Assembly: GCA_020631735.1 (NCBI GenBank)
Contig: CM036162.1
Coordinates: 94,350,401-94,414,400, forward strand
Origin: Saccharum officinarum
Taxonomy: Eukaryota; Streptophyta; Magnoliopsida; Poales; Poaceae
Direction: 5' to 3'
DNA: 64,000 nucleotides
Both the position numbers and the translations under genes were made by a program. Of the stretch, positions 21,624 through 32,993 are shown piece by piece. Position 1 is the first letter of the stretch. Each line of letters opens with the position of its first letter. The notes under the pieces were generated by a model. It was not told the DNA's origin. It was given only the letters and a program-made list of their open reading frames with translations, and did not search any database.

Positions 21624-23625
21624 TGAAAGGTCTTGATGGCTAGAGGGGGGGTGAATAGCCTTTTAAAAACTTTCTACAAAGACAAGCTAAACAAGTTTAT
21701 CAATATAACAACTAGCGAGATGCGAGTTTTGCTTAGCCTAATGGGGGTTTGCAAGCCACCTATCCAATTCACAATTCTAGTATTTGCATTCAACCGCACA
21801 AGTCAAACCGAGAAGGTAACTACAAATACTACTAGCAAGCTACACAAAGGAGCTACTAAAGCAAAGCTAACTAGCTAGCAAAGATAACTAAGAAAGTAAT
21901 GCGGAGTTGAGTTAGGAGGGTATCACCGAGGGGCGAAGTATTGAGCCAATCAATTAATATGATCAATAGATGAGTACCAAGATAACCGAACACCGGGATC
22001 AATCAATCACAATATGAAAGTGATGACACAAAGATTTATCCCGAGGTTCACGTGCTTGCCGGCACGCTAGTCCCCGTTGTGTCCCTCTTCACCACGTGGT
22101 TCGGTGGCTAATCGGTCACACACCGAGCCTCTCAAAAGGCGCCACAAGAACCTACCAAATGGCAAAAGGTTACAATGACACGAGCAATTCACTAGCGTTG
22201 CCTTTGGCTCTTCGCCGAGGTAGGCACAAACCCCTTACAATCACCGGAGGTGGCCAAGATACAATCACCAACTCTTGCCAACGCCTCCAAGCTGCTACAA
22301 GCCGTCTAGGTGGCGGCAACCACCAAGAGAAACAAGAATCCCGCAGCAAATCAACCACCAAGTGCCAACTAGATGCAATCTCACAATGCAAATGCACTTG
22401 GATCACTCAATCTCACTTCGAATATGCAAAGAAGCAAGAGAGATGAGTGGGAGGGGAGTTGCTTAGCTCTAAGTGCTCACAAGTATGTCAAATGTCCAAG
22501 AGATATCGAGAGTAAGAGCCTTGAGCCGGCCAACGAGTATTTATAGACGTACCCCTTCAAATATAGCCGTTAGAAACTTAAACAGCCGAAATCGGGCTGA
22601 CCGGACGCGCTGGTCCAACTGACCGGACGCGTCGGTCGCCCAACGGCTAACTCGTGAAGTACTGACCGGACGCGCTGGTCCAAACGACCGGACGCGCTGG
22701 TCGCCCAACGGCTAACTGCGAAACAACGACCGGACGCGCTGGTCCAACTGACCGGACGCGCCGGGAACGACCGGACGTGCTGGTCCCGTGAAGGACCGGA
22801 CGCGCTGGTCGCCTGAGCAGCGCTCAACGAAGTAGTGACCGGACGCGCTGAAGCAAATGACCGGACGCGACAGTGCCCGCGTCCGGTGGGAGTCCAGTAA
22901 GCTCCCTGGACGACCGGACGCGTCCGATCGTCAGTGACCGGACGCGCCTCGCGTCCGATCATCGAACTGAAAATCGCGCAGACACTGAACACTGACTGGA
23001 CGCGTCCGGTCCTGCAAGGACCGCGTCCGGTGCAGCGTCCGGTCACCTCTGTGACCTCCGTTCGCCTCCGTTTCTTTTCCGGACTTTCGGCGTAGTGGAA
23101 AATAGTCGTTTCAACTTCTCGAAAACGCCTGAATCCCGCCTCGCAAGCTCGGCGGGAGGGAGAGAGGATCCCAAACCCTCTCTACCGCTCAAACTCCACC
23201 GCCTTCGCAAACGTGCTAACACCACCAAGTAATCTTCGTCATGTGTGAGTGTGTTAGCATTTTCACAATCATTTTCCGAGGCGTTATTAGTTCTATCCAA
23301 ATGCATATGATCATGAAATGCACATCTAGAGGCACTTAGGAGTTCAATAGCCGCGTCATTCCCCTCTTTATAGTACGGCTATCTATCCTATAATGTAACC
23401 ACACCCACTAGGTGTCTTGGTTACTAAAACACAACCCTTAAGCATATACCTTTGCCTTGATCACATAGGGTTGCGTCCAAATCCAAGTGTGGCCATCATG
23501 ATCACCATGTCCATCTTGCCACCAACCTTGGAATGTACTAATCCTCATATGCTACATACAACTTAGGCATATGATTAGTACTTAGGCATTGTCACTAATT
23601 ACCAACACCAAACATAGGACTTTCA
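21624..23625 (-). mobile_element. Element A: 3' LTR (SIRE/Maximus-type copia)
   Basis: A 2.0-kb LTR reads TGAAAGTCC to GACCTTTCA on the minus strand. It is preceded on that strand by the polypurine tract next to 23626. A second near-identical copy is at 54761-56743. The middle carries an array of GACCGGACGCG words (22596-23045). A minus-strand TATA-like TATAAATA occurs near 22545. The partner 5' LTR of this copy is not visible because the element runs into the gap at 29792. Confidence 0.85.
22596..23045. repeat. GACCGGACGCG motif array in LTR of element A
   Basis: The word GACCGGACGCG, often extended to CTGGTC, GCCGGTC or TCCGGTC, recurs irregularly about every 25-45 bases. It includes near-palindromes such as GACCGGACGCGTCCGGTC-like arms. 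Unlike a tandem satellite, the spacers differ in length and sequence. Confidence 0.8.
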
Positions 23626-24762
23626 ATCTCCCCCTTGTTGGTAATTGGTGACAAACCTTTCACAAATATGTTATGATAAAATTTTGATTGAACCCATGTA
23701 ACATTGTCCAAGTATATTACCATGTGTAAGAATTATGGACATGTGATCATGAATTCAAATTGATAGCAATGGCTCCCCCTACATGTATGCTATATGTTTG
23801 GATTTTGGAGGCATACATGTTAGATAGGAAAGATTAGGAGCATTGACTACCAATAGGTGCTAAGTGTTTTAGATTATAGACCTTTGAAGCGTGATACCAT
23901 CGGAGTAGCGATAAACACCATCTTAGCACCTTGTGTAGTTAGATACCACTTGGAAAAATATAAACAAAACTAGAAACCTCGTGAGATCAACATTATAAGC
24001 AAGATTCTAGTACCACTTTGAAAAACATGAAGCAAGAGAAATCTAACTACTTCCTATTCATGCTAGTACTTCAATACGCCATTCAAATGATACTAGCAAG
24101 TCACCACACAAGCCAAGTATCGGAGAAAAAGAAATGCATAACTATGCATCATACATATGAAGTGCACATAGAAATGCAACATTCATGTTTAAGAGCTTGC
24201 TCCCCCTACTTGTGTGCTTCTTTTATCAATTCTTCCCTTTTAGGATTTAACTTTGTGAACAACATTTTCTCCCCCACAAACATTTTTGAGTTCTATCTTT
24301 GTGAATCAACCTTTTCTCCCCCTTTGGCACCAATTGACCACAAGGAGCAAACTTTAGATAGATTATCATGTTGAAATATGGGGTGAGGATCAAGTTTATG
24401 ATTCAACCTAGATTGCTTGCATAAATAAAATACTTCGGTTTGATCCAAGGGCAAGCTTCTTCACACCTCATTAGAAGGGTTATCATGCACCGTGTTGAAG
24501 CAAATATTTAGACAAGTTTTCTAGATTAAACACTTAGGATCACAAGCTACTTAAACAAGTTATATGCTACCACTAGATCATACAAGTCATGGAAACAATA
24601 GTGGTACCATATAAACTTCAAATTCATTTGATTTTCATGAATGAGCCTAGAACATGTAAATTATGACTAGATGCACTAAACAAGTCCTTAGCATAGAATG
24701 TATGACATGTCAACCAATTGTACCTTGGGCTCGAAGGAGAGGCATGTCATATATGGGGTGCA
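23626..24762 (-). mobile_element. Element A: polypurine tract and 3' non-coding region
   Basis: CAAGGGGGAGAT (minus strand) directly abuts the LTR and is the polypurine tract. The remaining 1.1 kb up to the RNase H stop codon at 24763 is non-coding, contains several minus-strand AGGGGGAG-type tracts, and is near-identical to 56744-57877. Such long spacers are usual for SIRE-type elements. Confidence 0.75.
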
Positions 24763-27700
24763 TCAACTCATGTTGGAGAAATCAAGTATGTTCAACTCAT
24801 TCTTTAGCTTGTGAAATCTCTTCTCATCAAGTGGCTTGGTGAATAGATCGGCTAATTGATCTTCGGTGCCCACACTCTCAATAGCAATGTCACCCTTTTG
24901 TTGATGATCTCTAATAAAGTGATGACGAACATCAATATGCTTTGTTCTTTGATGTTGAACCGGATTGTTGGTTAGCTTTACGGCACTTTCATTGTCACAT
25001 AGCAATGGCACATTCTTGAAATTGATTCCAAAATCCTTCAATGTTGCCTTCATCCACAAGATTTGTGCACAGCAACTACCCGCGGCGATGTATTCGGCCT
25101 CGGCGGTAGATAGTGCAATACTATTTTGCTTCTTGGATGACCATGAGACAAGTGATCTTCCCAACAATTGACATGTCCCAGAAGTGCTCTTTCTCTCCAC
25201 TTTATCACCGGCATAGTCGGAATCCGAATATCCAACTAGCTCAAAACTTGCACCTTTGGGATACCACAATCCAACATCTTGTGTATGCTTTAAGTACCTC
25301 AATATTCTCTTTGTTGCCTTCAAATGACTTTCTCTTGGTGAGGCTTGAAATCTTGCACACATACATACACTAACATCACATCGGGCCTTGATGCCGTCAC
25401 ATAGAGTAGGCTACCAATCATTGATCTATATAGCTTTTGATCCACCATGTTGCCACTCTTGTCACTATCCAAGCTTCCACTAGTGCCCATTGGAGTTGTA
25501 ATACTCTTTGCATTTTCCATGCTAAACTTCTTGAGCATATCTTTGATGTACTTGGTTTGACTCACAAATGTTCCTTCCTTCATTTGTTTGATTTGAAGTC
25601 CAAGAAAGAAACTAAGTTCACCAATCATTGACATTTCAAATTCCTTTGCCATCATTTTCCCAAACTCATCACAATAAACTTGATTGGTTGAACCGAATAT
25701 GATATCATCAACATATATTTGCAATACAAATAAGTCTTTCTCAATCTTCTTAGTAAAGAGAGTAGTATCCACTTTGCCCATGACAAATCCTTTGGATAGC
25801 AAGAAGTCCCTCAATCTTTCATACCATGCTCTAGGTGCTTGCTTCAATCCATACAAAGCCTTTCTTAACTTGTATACATGATTGGGTTTCTTGTCATCTT
25901 CAAAACCGGGAGGTTGCTCCACATACACCTCCTCTTGAATGTACCCATTGAGAAATGCACTCTTTACATCCATTTGATATAGCTTGATATTGTGAGCACA
26001 AGCATAGGCAAGTAAGATCCTAATTGCTTCCAATCTTGCAACCGGGGCATAAGTTTCACCAAAGTCAAGACCCTCTATTTGTGTGTAACCTTGAGCTACT
26101 AGTCTTGCTTTGTTCCTTACTACTATCCCATCTTGATCTTGCTTGTTGCGAAAGACCCATCTTGTTCCAATGACATTGTGATCCTTAGGCCTTTCAACTA
26201 GTTCTCATACTTCATTTCTCTTGAAGTTGTTGAGTTCTTCATGCATTGCATTTACCCAATCCGTATCTCTTAATGCTTTATCAATGTCCTTGGGTTCTTC
26301 CATTGAAACAAAAGAAGAGTGACCACAAAATGATGTTAATTTTGATCTAGTTTGAACTCCTCTTTGTATATCACCAATGATGGAATCCAATGGATGGTCT
26401 CTTGCAATGTTAGTTGGTTGAAGCACTTGGACTTGATTGCTTGGATGTTGATGTTGATCATGAGTTGGAGATAATGAACTAGCCACTTGTTGATCTTGTT
26501 GCACTTGAGATGATGTACTAGCTTGATTTTACATTAGAGAACCACTAGCTTGTGTAATTGGACTTTGGAGCACTTGATCTTTGTTGTCATCCACATCAAT
26601 CACTTGTTTTGGCCTAATATCACCAATATCCATTTCTTTCATAGCATTAGTCAATTGAGTTCCTCTCACATCATCTAAATTATCTTCCTCATCTTGAGAG
26701 CCATTTGTTTCATCAAATTCAACATCATGCACTTCTTCAAGTTGACCACTAGCTAGGTTCCATACTCTATAAGCTTTGCTAGTAGTTGAGTAACCAAGTA
26801 GGAAGCCTTCATCACATTTCTTCTCAAACTTGCTCAATCTAGTGCCCTTCTTCAAGATATAGCACTTGCAACCAAATACCCGAAAGTATGCAATGTTGGG
26901 CTTTCTTCCATTTAAGATCTCATATGGTGTCTTCTCTAAGAAACTTGTGGCAATAGAGGCGGTTGCTATAGAAGCAAGCCGTGTTGATTGCTTCGGCCCA
27001 AAATGAATGACTCACATTATACTCATTCAACATTGATCTTGCCATATCAATCAAGGTTCTATTCTTTCTTTCTACTAAGCCATTTGATTGAGGTGTATAC
27101 TTGGCCGAGAATTGATGTTTGATTCCAAGCTCATAACATAGCTCATCAACTCTTGTGTTTCTAAACTCACTTCCATTGTCACTTCTTACTTTCTTGATTG
27201 TGGTCTCAAACTCATTTTGCACTCTCTTGATGAACTTCTTGAATATATCAAATACATCACTTTTGTCCCCAAGAAAGAATACCCATGTGTATCTAGTGAA
27301 ATCATCCACAATCATAAAACCATACTTGTTGCCACCAATGCTTGTGTATGTAGTTGGCCCAAATAGATCCATGTGCAACAACTCAGATGCCTTGGAAGTA
27401 CTCATAATGCTCTTCAATGGATGAGTGTTGCCTACTTGCTTTCCGGCTTGACATGCACTACATAGCTTATCTTTCTCAAATGTGACATCCTTCAAGCCTC
27501 TAACTAAGTCATGCTTCACTAATTGTTCAATTGCTTCATGCCAACATGACCAAGTCTTCTATGCCATAACCAACCCCATACTTGATTGGTGAGTAAGCAT
27601 GTTGAAAGTTGAGTGTCACTAGCATTGAAATCAACCAAGTATAGATTCTCATATCTAAAGCCTTTGAAGATCAAGTTAGACCATCAACACTAACTATCTC

Positions 27701-27990
27701 CACATCATCAACACCAAATATGCACTTGAAACCGAGATCACATAATTGAGCAACCGACAACAAGTTGAAATTGAGCTTTTCAACTAGTAGCACATTGGAG
27801 ATGCTATGATCATTGAGATTGCAATCCTTCCAAGAGCCTTCACATTACCCTTGCTATTGTCACCAAATGTGATGCTATCAATGCCACTATCATTTGATTT
27901 GAGAGAGTTGAACATTCTTGAATCACCGGTCATATGTTGAGAGCACCCACTATCAAGCAACCAATGCCTTCCTCCGGCCTTGTAATTTAC
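24763..27990 (-). pseudogene. Element A: pol remnant (protease, integrase, RT, RNase H)
   Basis: Read on the minus strand. A protease DSGCSQHMTG signature lies near 27950. Integrase with [22 protein letters not shown] and [11 protein letters not shown] occupies 27519-26920, and its C-terminal part 26855-26529. RT with [12 protein letters not shown] and YVDDIIFGS occupies 26033-25370. RNase H with SWSSKKQNSIALSTAEAEYI and LLCDNESAVK ends at 24763. Gene order PR-IN-RT-RH identifies Ty1-copia. The frame is broken several times. One break near 25375 is a single missing base relative to copy A' (ACTAACATC against ACTAAACATC). Protease and the start of integrase are the most disrupted parts. The element cannot make a full Pol as sequenced. 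Confidence 0.88.
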
Positions 27991-27999
27991 CTACAAAAC

Positions 28000-29791
28000 A
28001 AATTAATGTTTCTTAGGTACCCATACTTGCTTGGGTCCTTGGAGGTTAGTCACTAAGCTCTTTGGTACCCAAATGGCCTTCTTCTTGGGCCCACAATTGG
28101 TGTACCAACAAACCTAGCACAACACCTTTCTCACCCTTGGTAAGCACATAACAAGAATCAAAAGGAATGCAATCTATTTTAGCATGAACTTATTGTTGTT
28201 CTTGTTCATTTTATTACAATTAATCTCTAGATGCCCAACTTGCTTGCATCTATTGCAATAACGACCATTGCTCTTCACAAAGCTAGGCTGTGAGTTGCAA
28301 AGGCCGCCTTGCCCTTCTTGGGAGTATAGCCCAAACCCTCTTTGTTAAAGAGAACCTTTGGCTACCCAAGCATTTTAGCAAGCGAGCATCCCCACCATAG
28401 GCATTGCCTAATGCGGGTGAGATCATCCACCTCTCTCTTGAGAGTCTTATTCTCACCACAAGTGATGAATCACTAGTAGTAGAGGTAGAGTTGGTTGTGG
28501 TGGATGATGATGAGCTACATGAAGCATTAGTAGGACCAACAAATAAAGAATCATCAATAATATCACATGTTAGTCCAATATCACAAGTGACAATCACTTT
28601 GCTCCTCCTTAGCTCCTTCATAAGCTTCTCCAACTTGAGGCCTTCTCCTTGATGAGCTCAAGTAGAGAGGAGTGGGCTTCCTTAAGCCTAGTGTGAGCAA
28701 CTTCAAGGTCTTCGTGGTCTTCCTTTAGACACTCACGAGAGGCCTCTAGCTCATCAAGGATTTCCTAAGAGCTTTGAGCTCTTGTTCAATTCCTTTGCAC
28801 TCCTTACTCTTTTTGAGAGCAACAAGCTCCTCCATCAAGGCATCATTTTCATTGCACTTAGCAATGAACTCTTGTTCCAAGATTTTGTATTTCTTGGTTG
28901 TCCTCTTGTAGCCCTTGCTCATTTGATCTATTACGCCTAATAGATCATCCTTGGAGTAGTCCTCATCCTCCTCATCATCACTCCTACAATCATCACTAGC
29001 ACAGAATCATCATCACTATCATCATATTTTACCTTGGTAGGCTTGGCCATAAGGCATGTCGATGTAGTGTCGAAGATGGATGGCTTGTTGGAGAGGGCGA
29101 TGTTTGCAATTGGGCTCGTCGAGTGATCCTCTCCATCATCACTAAGAGCTTCATCATCATCACTATCGGAGTTGTCACTATCCCAAGTGACTACATAACC
29201 ACCACCCTTCTTCTTCTTGTTGAAGTGAAGCTTCTTTTGTTTTCTCTCATTCTCTTTTCTTATCTTTCTTGTTTCTTCTTGAGCTCAAGTCCCCATTATG
29301 AAGTCTCTTATCTTCATAGGGGCAATCCCCCACTATGTGATTGGGGTATTGCAATTGTAGCAAAGGTCTTTGCCTTTAGAGTGTCTCTCCTCTTTCTTGC
29401 CCATATCCTCTTCTTTTTCATGAACCTTCCCATCTGTGCACAAGGAGGGCCATGGTCTCATCATCGTATGGATCATCATCATCACTCTCACCTTGCTCTT
29501 GCCCTTAGAGATGAAGCCTTGAATGCAATGGCTTCTCTTGCTTGATCTTGATCTCCTTCTTTTCTTTCTACCTCATCTTCATCATCATTGTATTGGGCAT
29601 CGGTCATTATATCTCCAAGCACATTGGTTGGTTTGACCTTGTCCCAATCCTCTCTAAAGATCATTCTCTTCAAGGTGGCAAACTTTCTTGGGTAAGCCAC
29701 ATCAAGACTTGTGTGAGAAGTCTTGTCCTCAACCTTCTCCCAAGCCCCTTGAGATCATTGACAATGACTTGGAGCCTATAGAACATCTCGG
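28000..29791 (-). pseudogene. Element A: gag remnant, frame-broken, cut by gap
   Basis: The minus strand carries gag C-terminal sequence including WVPKSLVTNLQGPKQVWVPK near 28080-28020, a zinc-knuckle region, Asp/Ser-rich stretches and heptad-like coiled-coil segments. Frames are short and interrupted by many one-base differences from copy A' at 52624-54706. The gag start and 5' LTR lie beyond the N run. Confidence 0.75.
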
Positions 29792-29891
29792 NNNNNNNNN
29801 NNNNNNNNNNNNNNNNNNNNNNNNNNNNNNNNNNNNNNNNNNNNNNNNNNNNNNNNNNNNNNNNNNNNNNNNNNNNNNNNNNNNNNNNNNN
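29792..29891. other. Assembly gap (100 N)
   Basis: Exactly 100 N. Left of it is the gag part of element A and right of it is the RNase H part of element B. The missing DNA should include A's 5' gag and 5' LTR and B's 3' spacer and 3' LTR, so the true gap is probably several kilobases. Confidence 0.98.
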
Positions 29892-30648
29892 ATTTTTAGC
29901 ACGTGATCTCTTAGAAAGTGATGGCGGATATCAATGTGCTTGGTGCGAGAGTGTTGTACCGGATTGTTAGCAATTTTAACGGCACTTTCATTATCACATA
30001 AAAGTGGCACCTTTTTAAGAACAATTCCATAGTCTAGAAGGGTTTGTTTCATATATAAGATTTGTGCACAACAAGCCCCCGGCAATGTATTCCGCCTCGG
30101 CGGTGGACAAAGCCACACTATTTTGCTTTTAGATGACCAGAGATACTAAAGATCTTCCAAGCAAATGGCACCCTCCGGATGTGCTTTTTCTATCAATTTT
30201 TCAACCGGCATAGTCCGAATCGGAATTGCCAACTAGTTGGAATCTAGCTCCTTTGGGATACCAAAGACCAATGCTTGGGGTGAGCTTAAGATATCTTAGG
30301 ATTCTTTTTACGGCACTTAAGTGAGGTTCTTTAGGGCACGCTTGAAAACGGGCACACATGCACACACTAAACATGATATCGGGCCTAGATGCGGTAAGGT
30401 ACAACAAGCTACCAATCATAGAACGGTAGAGAGTTTGATCAACCGGTTACCTCCCTCATCTAGGTCGAGATGTCCATTTGATGGCATTGGGGTCTTGATT
30501 GGTTTGCATTCTTCCATCTTGAATCTTTTGAGAAGATCCTTGGTATACTTTTCTTGAGAGATGAAAATCCCTTCTCTCATTTGCTTTACTTGAAATCCAA
30601 GGAAGAATGTGAGCTCACCAATCATTGACATCTCGAACTCCTTCGACA
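29892..30648 (-). pseudogene. Element B: RT C-terminus and RNase H, frame-broken
   Basis: Minus-strand fragments in different frames continue the pol of element [21 protein letters not shown] runs from 30648 to about 30455, [20 protein letters not shown] from 30419 to 30201, and CCAQILYMKQTLLDYG with LLCDNESAVKIANNPVQHSR from 30118 to the gap. At least three frame changes separate them. The end of RNase H is lost in the N run. Confidence 0.85.
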
Positions 30649-32979
30649 TCAATTCACCAAATTCCTTGCAATAATCTTCATTTGTTGATCCGAAGATGAT
30701 ATCATCAACATATACTTGACAAATAAAGATCTCCCCATTAAACTTCTTGGTGAATAGTGTGGTGTCGACCTTCCAATGGTGAAGCCCTTCTCAATGAGGA
30801 AGTCCCGGAGGCGCTCATACCACGCTCTAGGGGCTTGCTTGAGTCCATATAACGCCTTGGACAACCTATAAACATGATTAGGATATCTAGGGTCTTCAAA
30901 CCCGGAAGGTTGATTAACATAGACTAGTTCATTTATAAAGCCATTTAAGAATGCACTTTTCACATCCATTTGATATAGTTTCATATCATGATGTGATGCA
31001 TATGCAAGGAGGATACGAATGGCTTCAAGTCTTGCAACGGGTGCAAAGGTCTCTCCAAAATCAAGACCTTCAACTTGAGAGAACCCCTTTGCAACTAGTC
31101 TTGCCTTGTTCCTCACCACTATGCCTTGGTCATCTTGCTTGTTTCGGAACACCCACTTGGTTCCAATGACTCTTGCACCTTTAGGATGCTCTTCAAGTGT
31201 CCATACTTGATTGCGGGTGAAGTTGTTTAATTCTTCATGCATTGCATTCACCCAATCTGGATCTTGAAGAGCTTCTTCTACATTCTTAGGTTCAACGCAA
31301 GAGACAAAAAAGTGATGTTCAACAAAAGAAGCTAGCTTTTGAGATCGAGTCATTACTCCCTTTGTAGGACTCCCTATGATGAGATCTTGTGGATGTGCTT
31401 GAAGTAGTGGTGAGTTTCTTCTATCAACCACTTGAGGAGGTGGATGGGGAGCATCAACATCTTGAGCTTGTGCCTCGGCTTGTTCATGAGAGACATAAGT
31501 GTCTTCATTTTCAACTCTCTCATTCTTGTCATCATCTTGAGGCACACGTGATGAAGATGGTGGATCAACAATTTGTACATCGTCATCATCATCTTTTGGC
31601 TTGATGTCTCCCACCAGCATGTTCTTCATGGCCTCCCTCAAGGGTTCATCACCTACATCATCACAATTCTCAATCGCTCCTTGGGAGCCGTTAGATTCAT
31701 CAAATTCCACATCATATGTTTCTTCAACCAAACCGGTGGCATGGTTAAATACTCTATATGCTTTGGACTTTGATGAGTAACCAACAAGAAAACCAATATC
31801 ACAACGTCTTTGAAACTTCCCTAGGTGTTGACGCTTCTTGTAGATGTAGCATTTGTAACCAAACACCCGGAAGAAAGAGACGTCCGGCTTCTTCCCATTA
31901 AGCAACTCATAGGGGGTCTTGCCAAGAAACTTTTGTAGGAAGAGGCAATTTAAAGCATAGCATGCGGTGTTGATTGCCTCGGCCCACAACTTCTCTGGAG
32001 TGTTGTACTCATCTAGCATTGTTCTTGCAAGGGTGATCAAAGTTCGGTTCTTTCTCTCAACTACACCATTTTGTTGAGGAGTGTAGGTTGAAGAGACCTC
32101 ATGCTTGATTCCAATTTCATCACAATAAGCTTCAATGTTGGTGTTGTTAAACTCTTTACCATTGTCACTTCTAATCTTCTTTATCTTGACTTCAAATTCA
32201 TTTTGAGCTCTCTTTGCAAACTTCTTGAAGCAATTTGCCACTTCGGATTTATCATGAAGGAAGAAAGTCCATGTATACCTTGAGTAGTCATCCACTATCA
32301 CAAGACAATAGAGATTACCACCCAAGCTCTTGTATGTTGTAGGCCCAAACAAATCCATGTGTAGAAGTTCTAGCACTCTTGAAGTTGACATGAAAGCTTT
32401 GGTTGGATGAGTGTTTGCAACTTGTTTGCCCGCTTGACATGCACTACAAGGTTTGTCCTTTTCAAACTTCACATCCTTCAATCCTCTCACTAGTTCTTTC
32501 TTCAATAGCTTGTTGAGAGTGTTCATTCCAACATGAGCAAGCCTCCTATGCCAAAGCCAACCAAGTGAGGTCTTGGTGAACAAACATGTCATCAAATTTG
32601 CATCTTCGGAGGTGAAGTCAACAAGATAAAGATTGTTGTATCTAAAGCCTTTGAATATCACTTGCTTGTCATCTATCTTTGAAACTTCCACTTCATTTGG
32701 TGTGAATAAGCATTGGAAGCCAAGGTCACAAAGTTGCCCAACGGATAACAAGTTGAAACTCAATGAAGCAACATAGAGCACATTTGAGAGTGAGTGATTA
32801 TGTGATATTGCAATCTTGCCTATACCCTTGACTTTGCTCTTTGAATTATCCCCAAATGTGATCTTCTCTTGGCATATTCCATTCTCTTCAATGGTGGTGA
32901 ACATATGAGGATAACCGGTCATATGTTGAGTGCAACCACTATCAATAACCCAATGAGATCCACCGGTCTTGTAGTTCAC
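30649..32979 (-). CDS. Element B: pol (protease-integrase-RT), 776 aa open
   Basis: A Ty1-copia Pol frame. An aspartic protease signature [13 protein letters not shown] is near residues 9-21. The GAG-pre-integrase HHCC zone follows (WHRRLAHVG ... CSACQAGKQ, about 145-185). Integrase shows [12 protein letters not shown], the second catalytic Asp in IRSDNGKEF and the Glu in [13 protein letters not shown] starts with [20 protein letters not shown] and reaches [12 protein letters not shown] near residue 668. Close to 30771 a one-base shift puts the YVDD box into another frame, so the last residues of this open frame are not RT. The frame begins just after the gag stop, and the two ORFs are adjacent, as in other SIRE-type elements. 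Pol probably requires read-through or re-initiation. Non-functional as sequenced. Confidence 0.88.
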   Translation of the reverse strand: MNYKTGGSHWVIDSGCTQHMTGYPHMFTTIEENGICQEKITFGDNSKSKVKGIGKIAISHNHSLSNVLYVASLSFNLLSVGQLCDLGFQCLFTPNEVEVSKIDDKQVIFKGFRYNNLYLVDFTSEDANLMTCLFTKTSLGWLWHRRLAHVGMNTLNKLLKKELVRGLKDVKFEKDKPCSACQAGKQVANTHPTKAFMSTSRVLELLHMDLFGPTTYKSLGGNLYCLVIVDDYSRYTWTFFLHDKSEVANCFKKFAKRAQNEFEVKIKKIRSDNGKEFNNTNIEAYCDEIGIKHEVSSTYTPQQNGVVERKNRTLITLARTMLDEYNTPEKLWAEAINTACYALNCLFLQKFLGKTPYELLNGKKPDVSFFRVFGYKCYIYKKRQHLGKFQRRCDIGFLVGYSSKSKAYRVFNHATGLVEETYDVEFDESNGSQGAIENCDDVGDEPLREAMKNMLVGDIKPKDDDDDVQIVDPPSSSRVPQDDDKNERVENEDTYVSHEQAEAQAQDVDAPHPPPQVVDRRNSPLLQAHPQDLIIGSPTKGVMTRSQKLASFVEHHFFVSCVEPKNVEEALQDPDWVNAMHEELNNFTRNQVWTLEEHPKGARVIGTKWVFRNKQDDQGIVVRNKARLVAKGFSQVEGLDFGETFAPVARLEAIRILLAYASHHDMKLYQMDVKSAFLNGFINELVYVNQPSGFEDPRYPNHVYRLSKALYGLKQAPRAWYERLRDFLIEKGFTIGRSTPHYSPRSLMGRSLFVKYMLMISSSDQQMKIIARNLVN

Positions 32980-32993
32980 CTACACACAAGAGA

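Noticed and set aside
22596..23045. Regularly repeated GACCGGACGCG words considered as a CRISPR-like array
   Set aside because: Plant nuclear DNA. Repeats are only about 11 bases, spacing is irregular and the cluster lies within an LTR.
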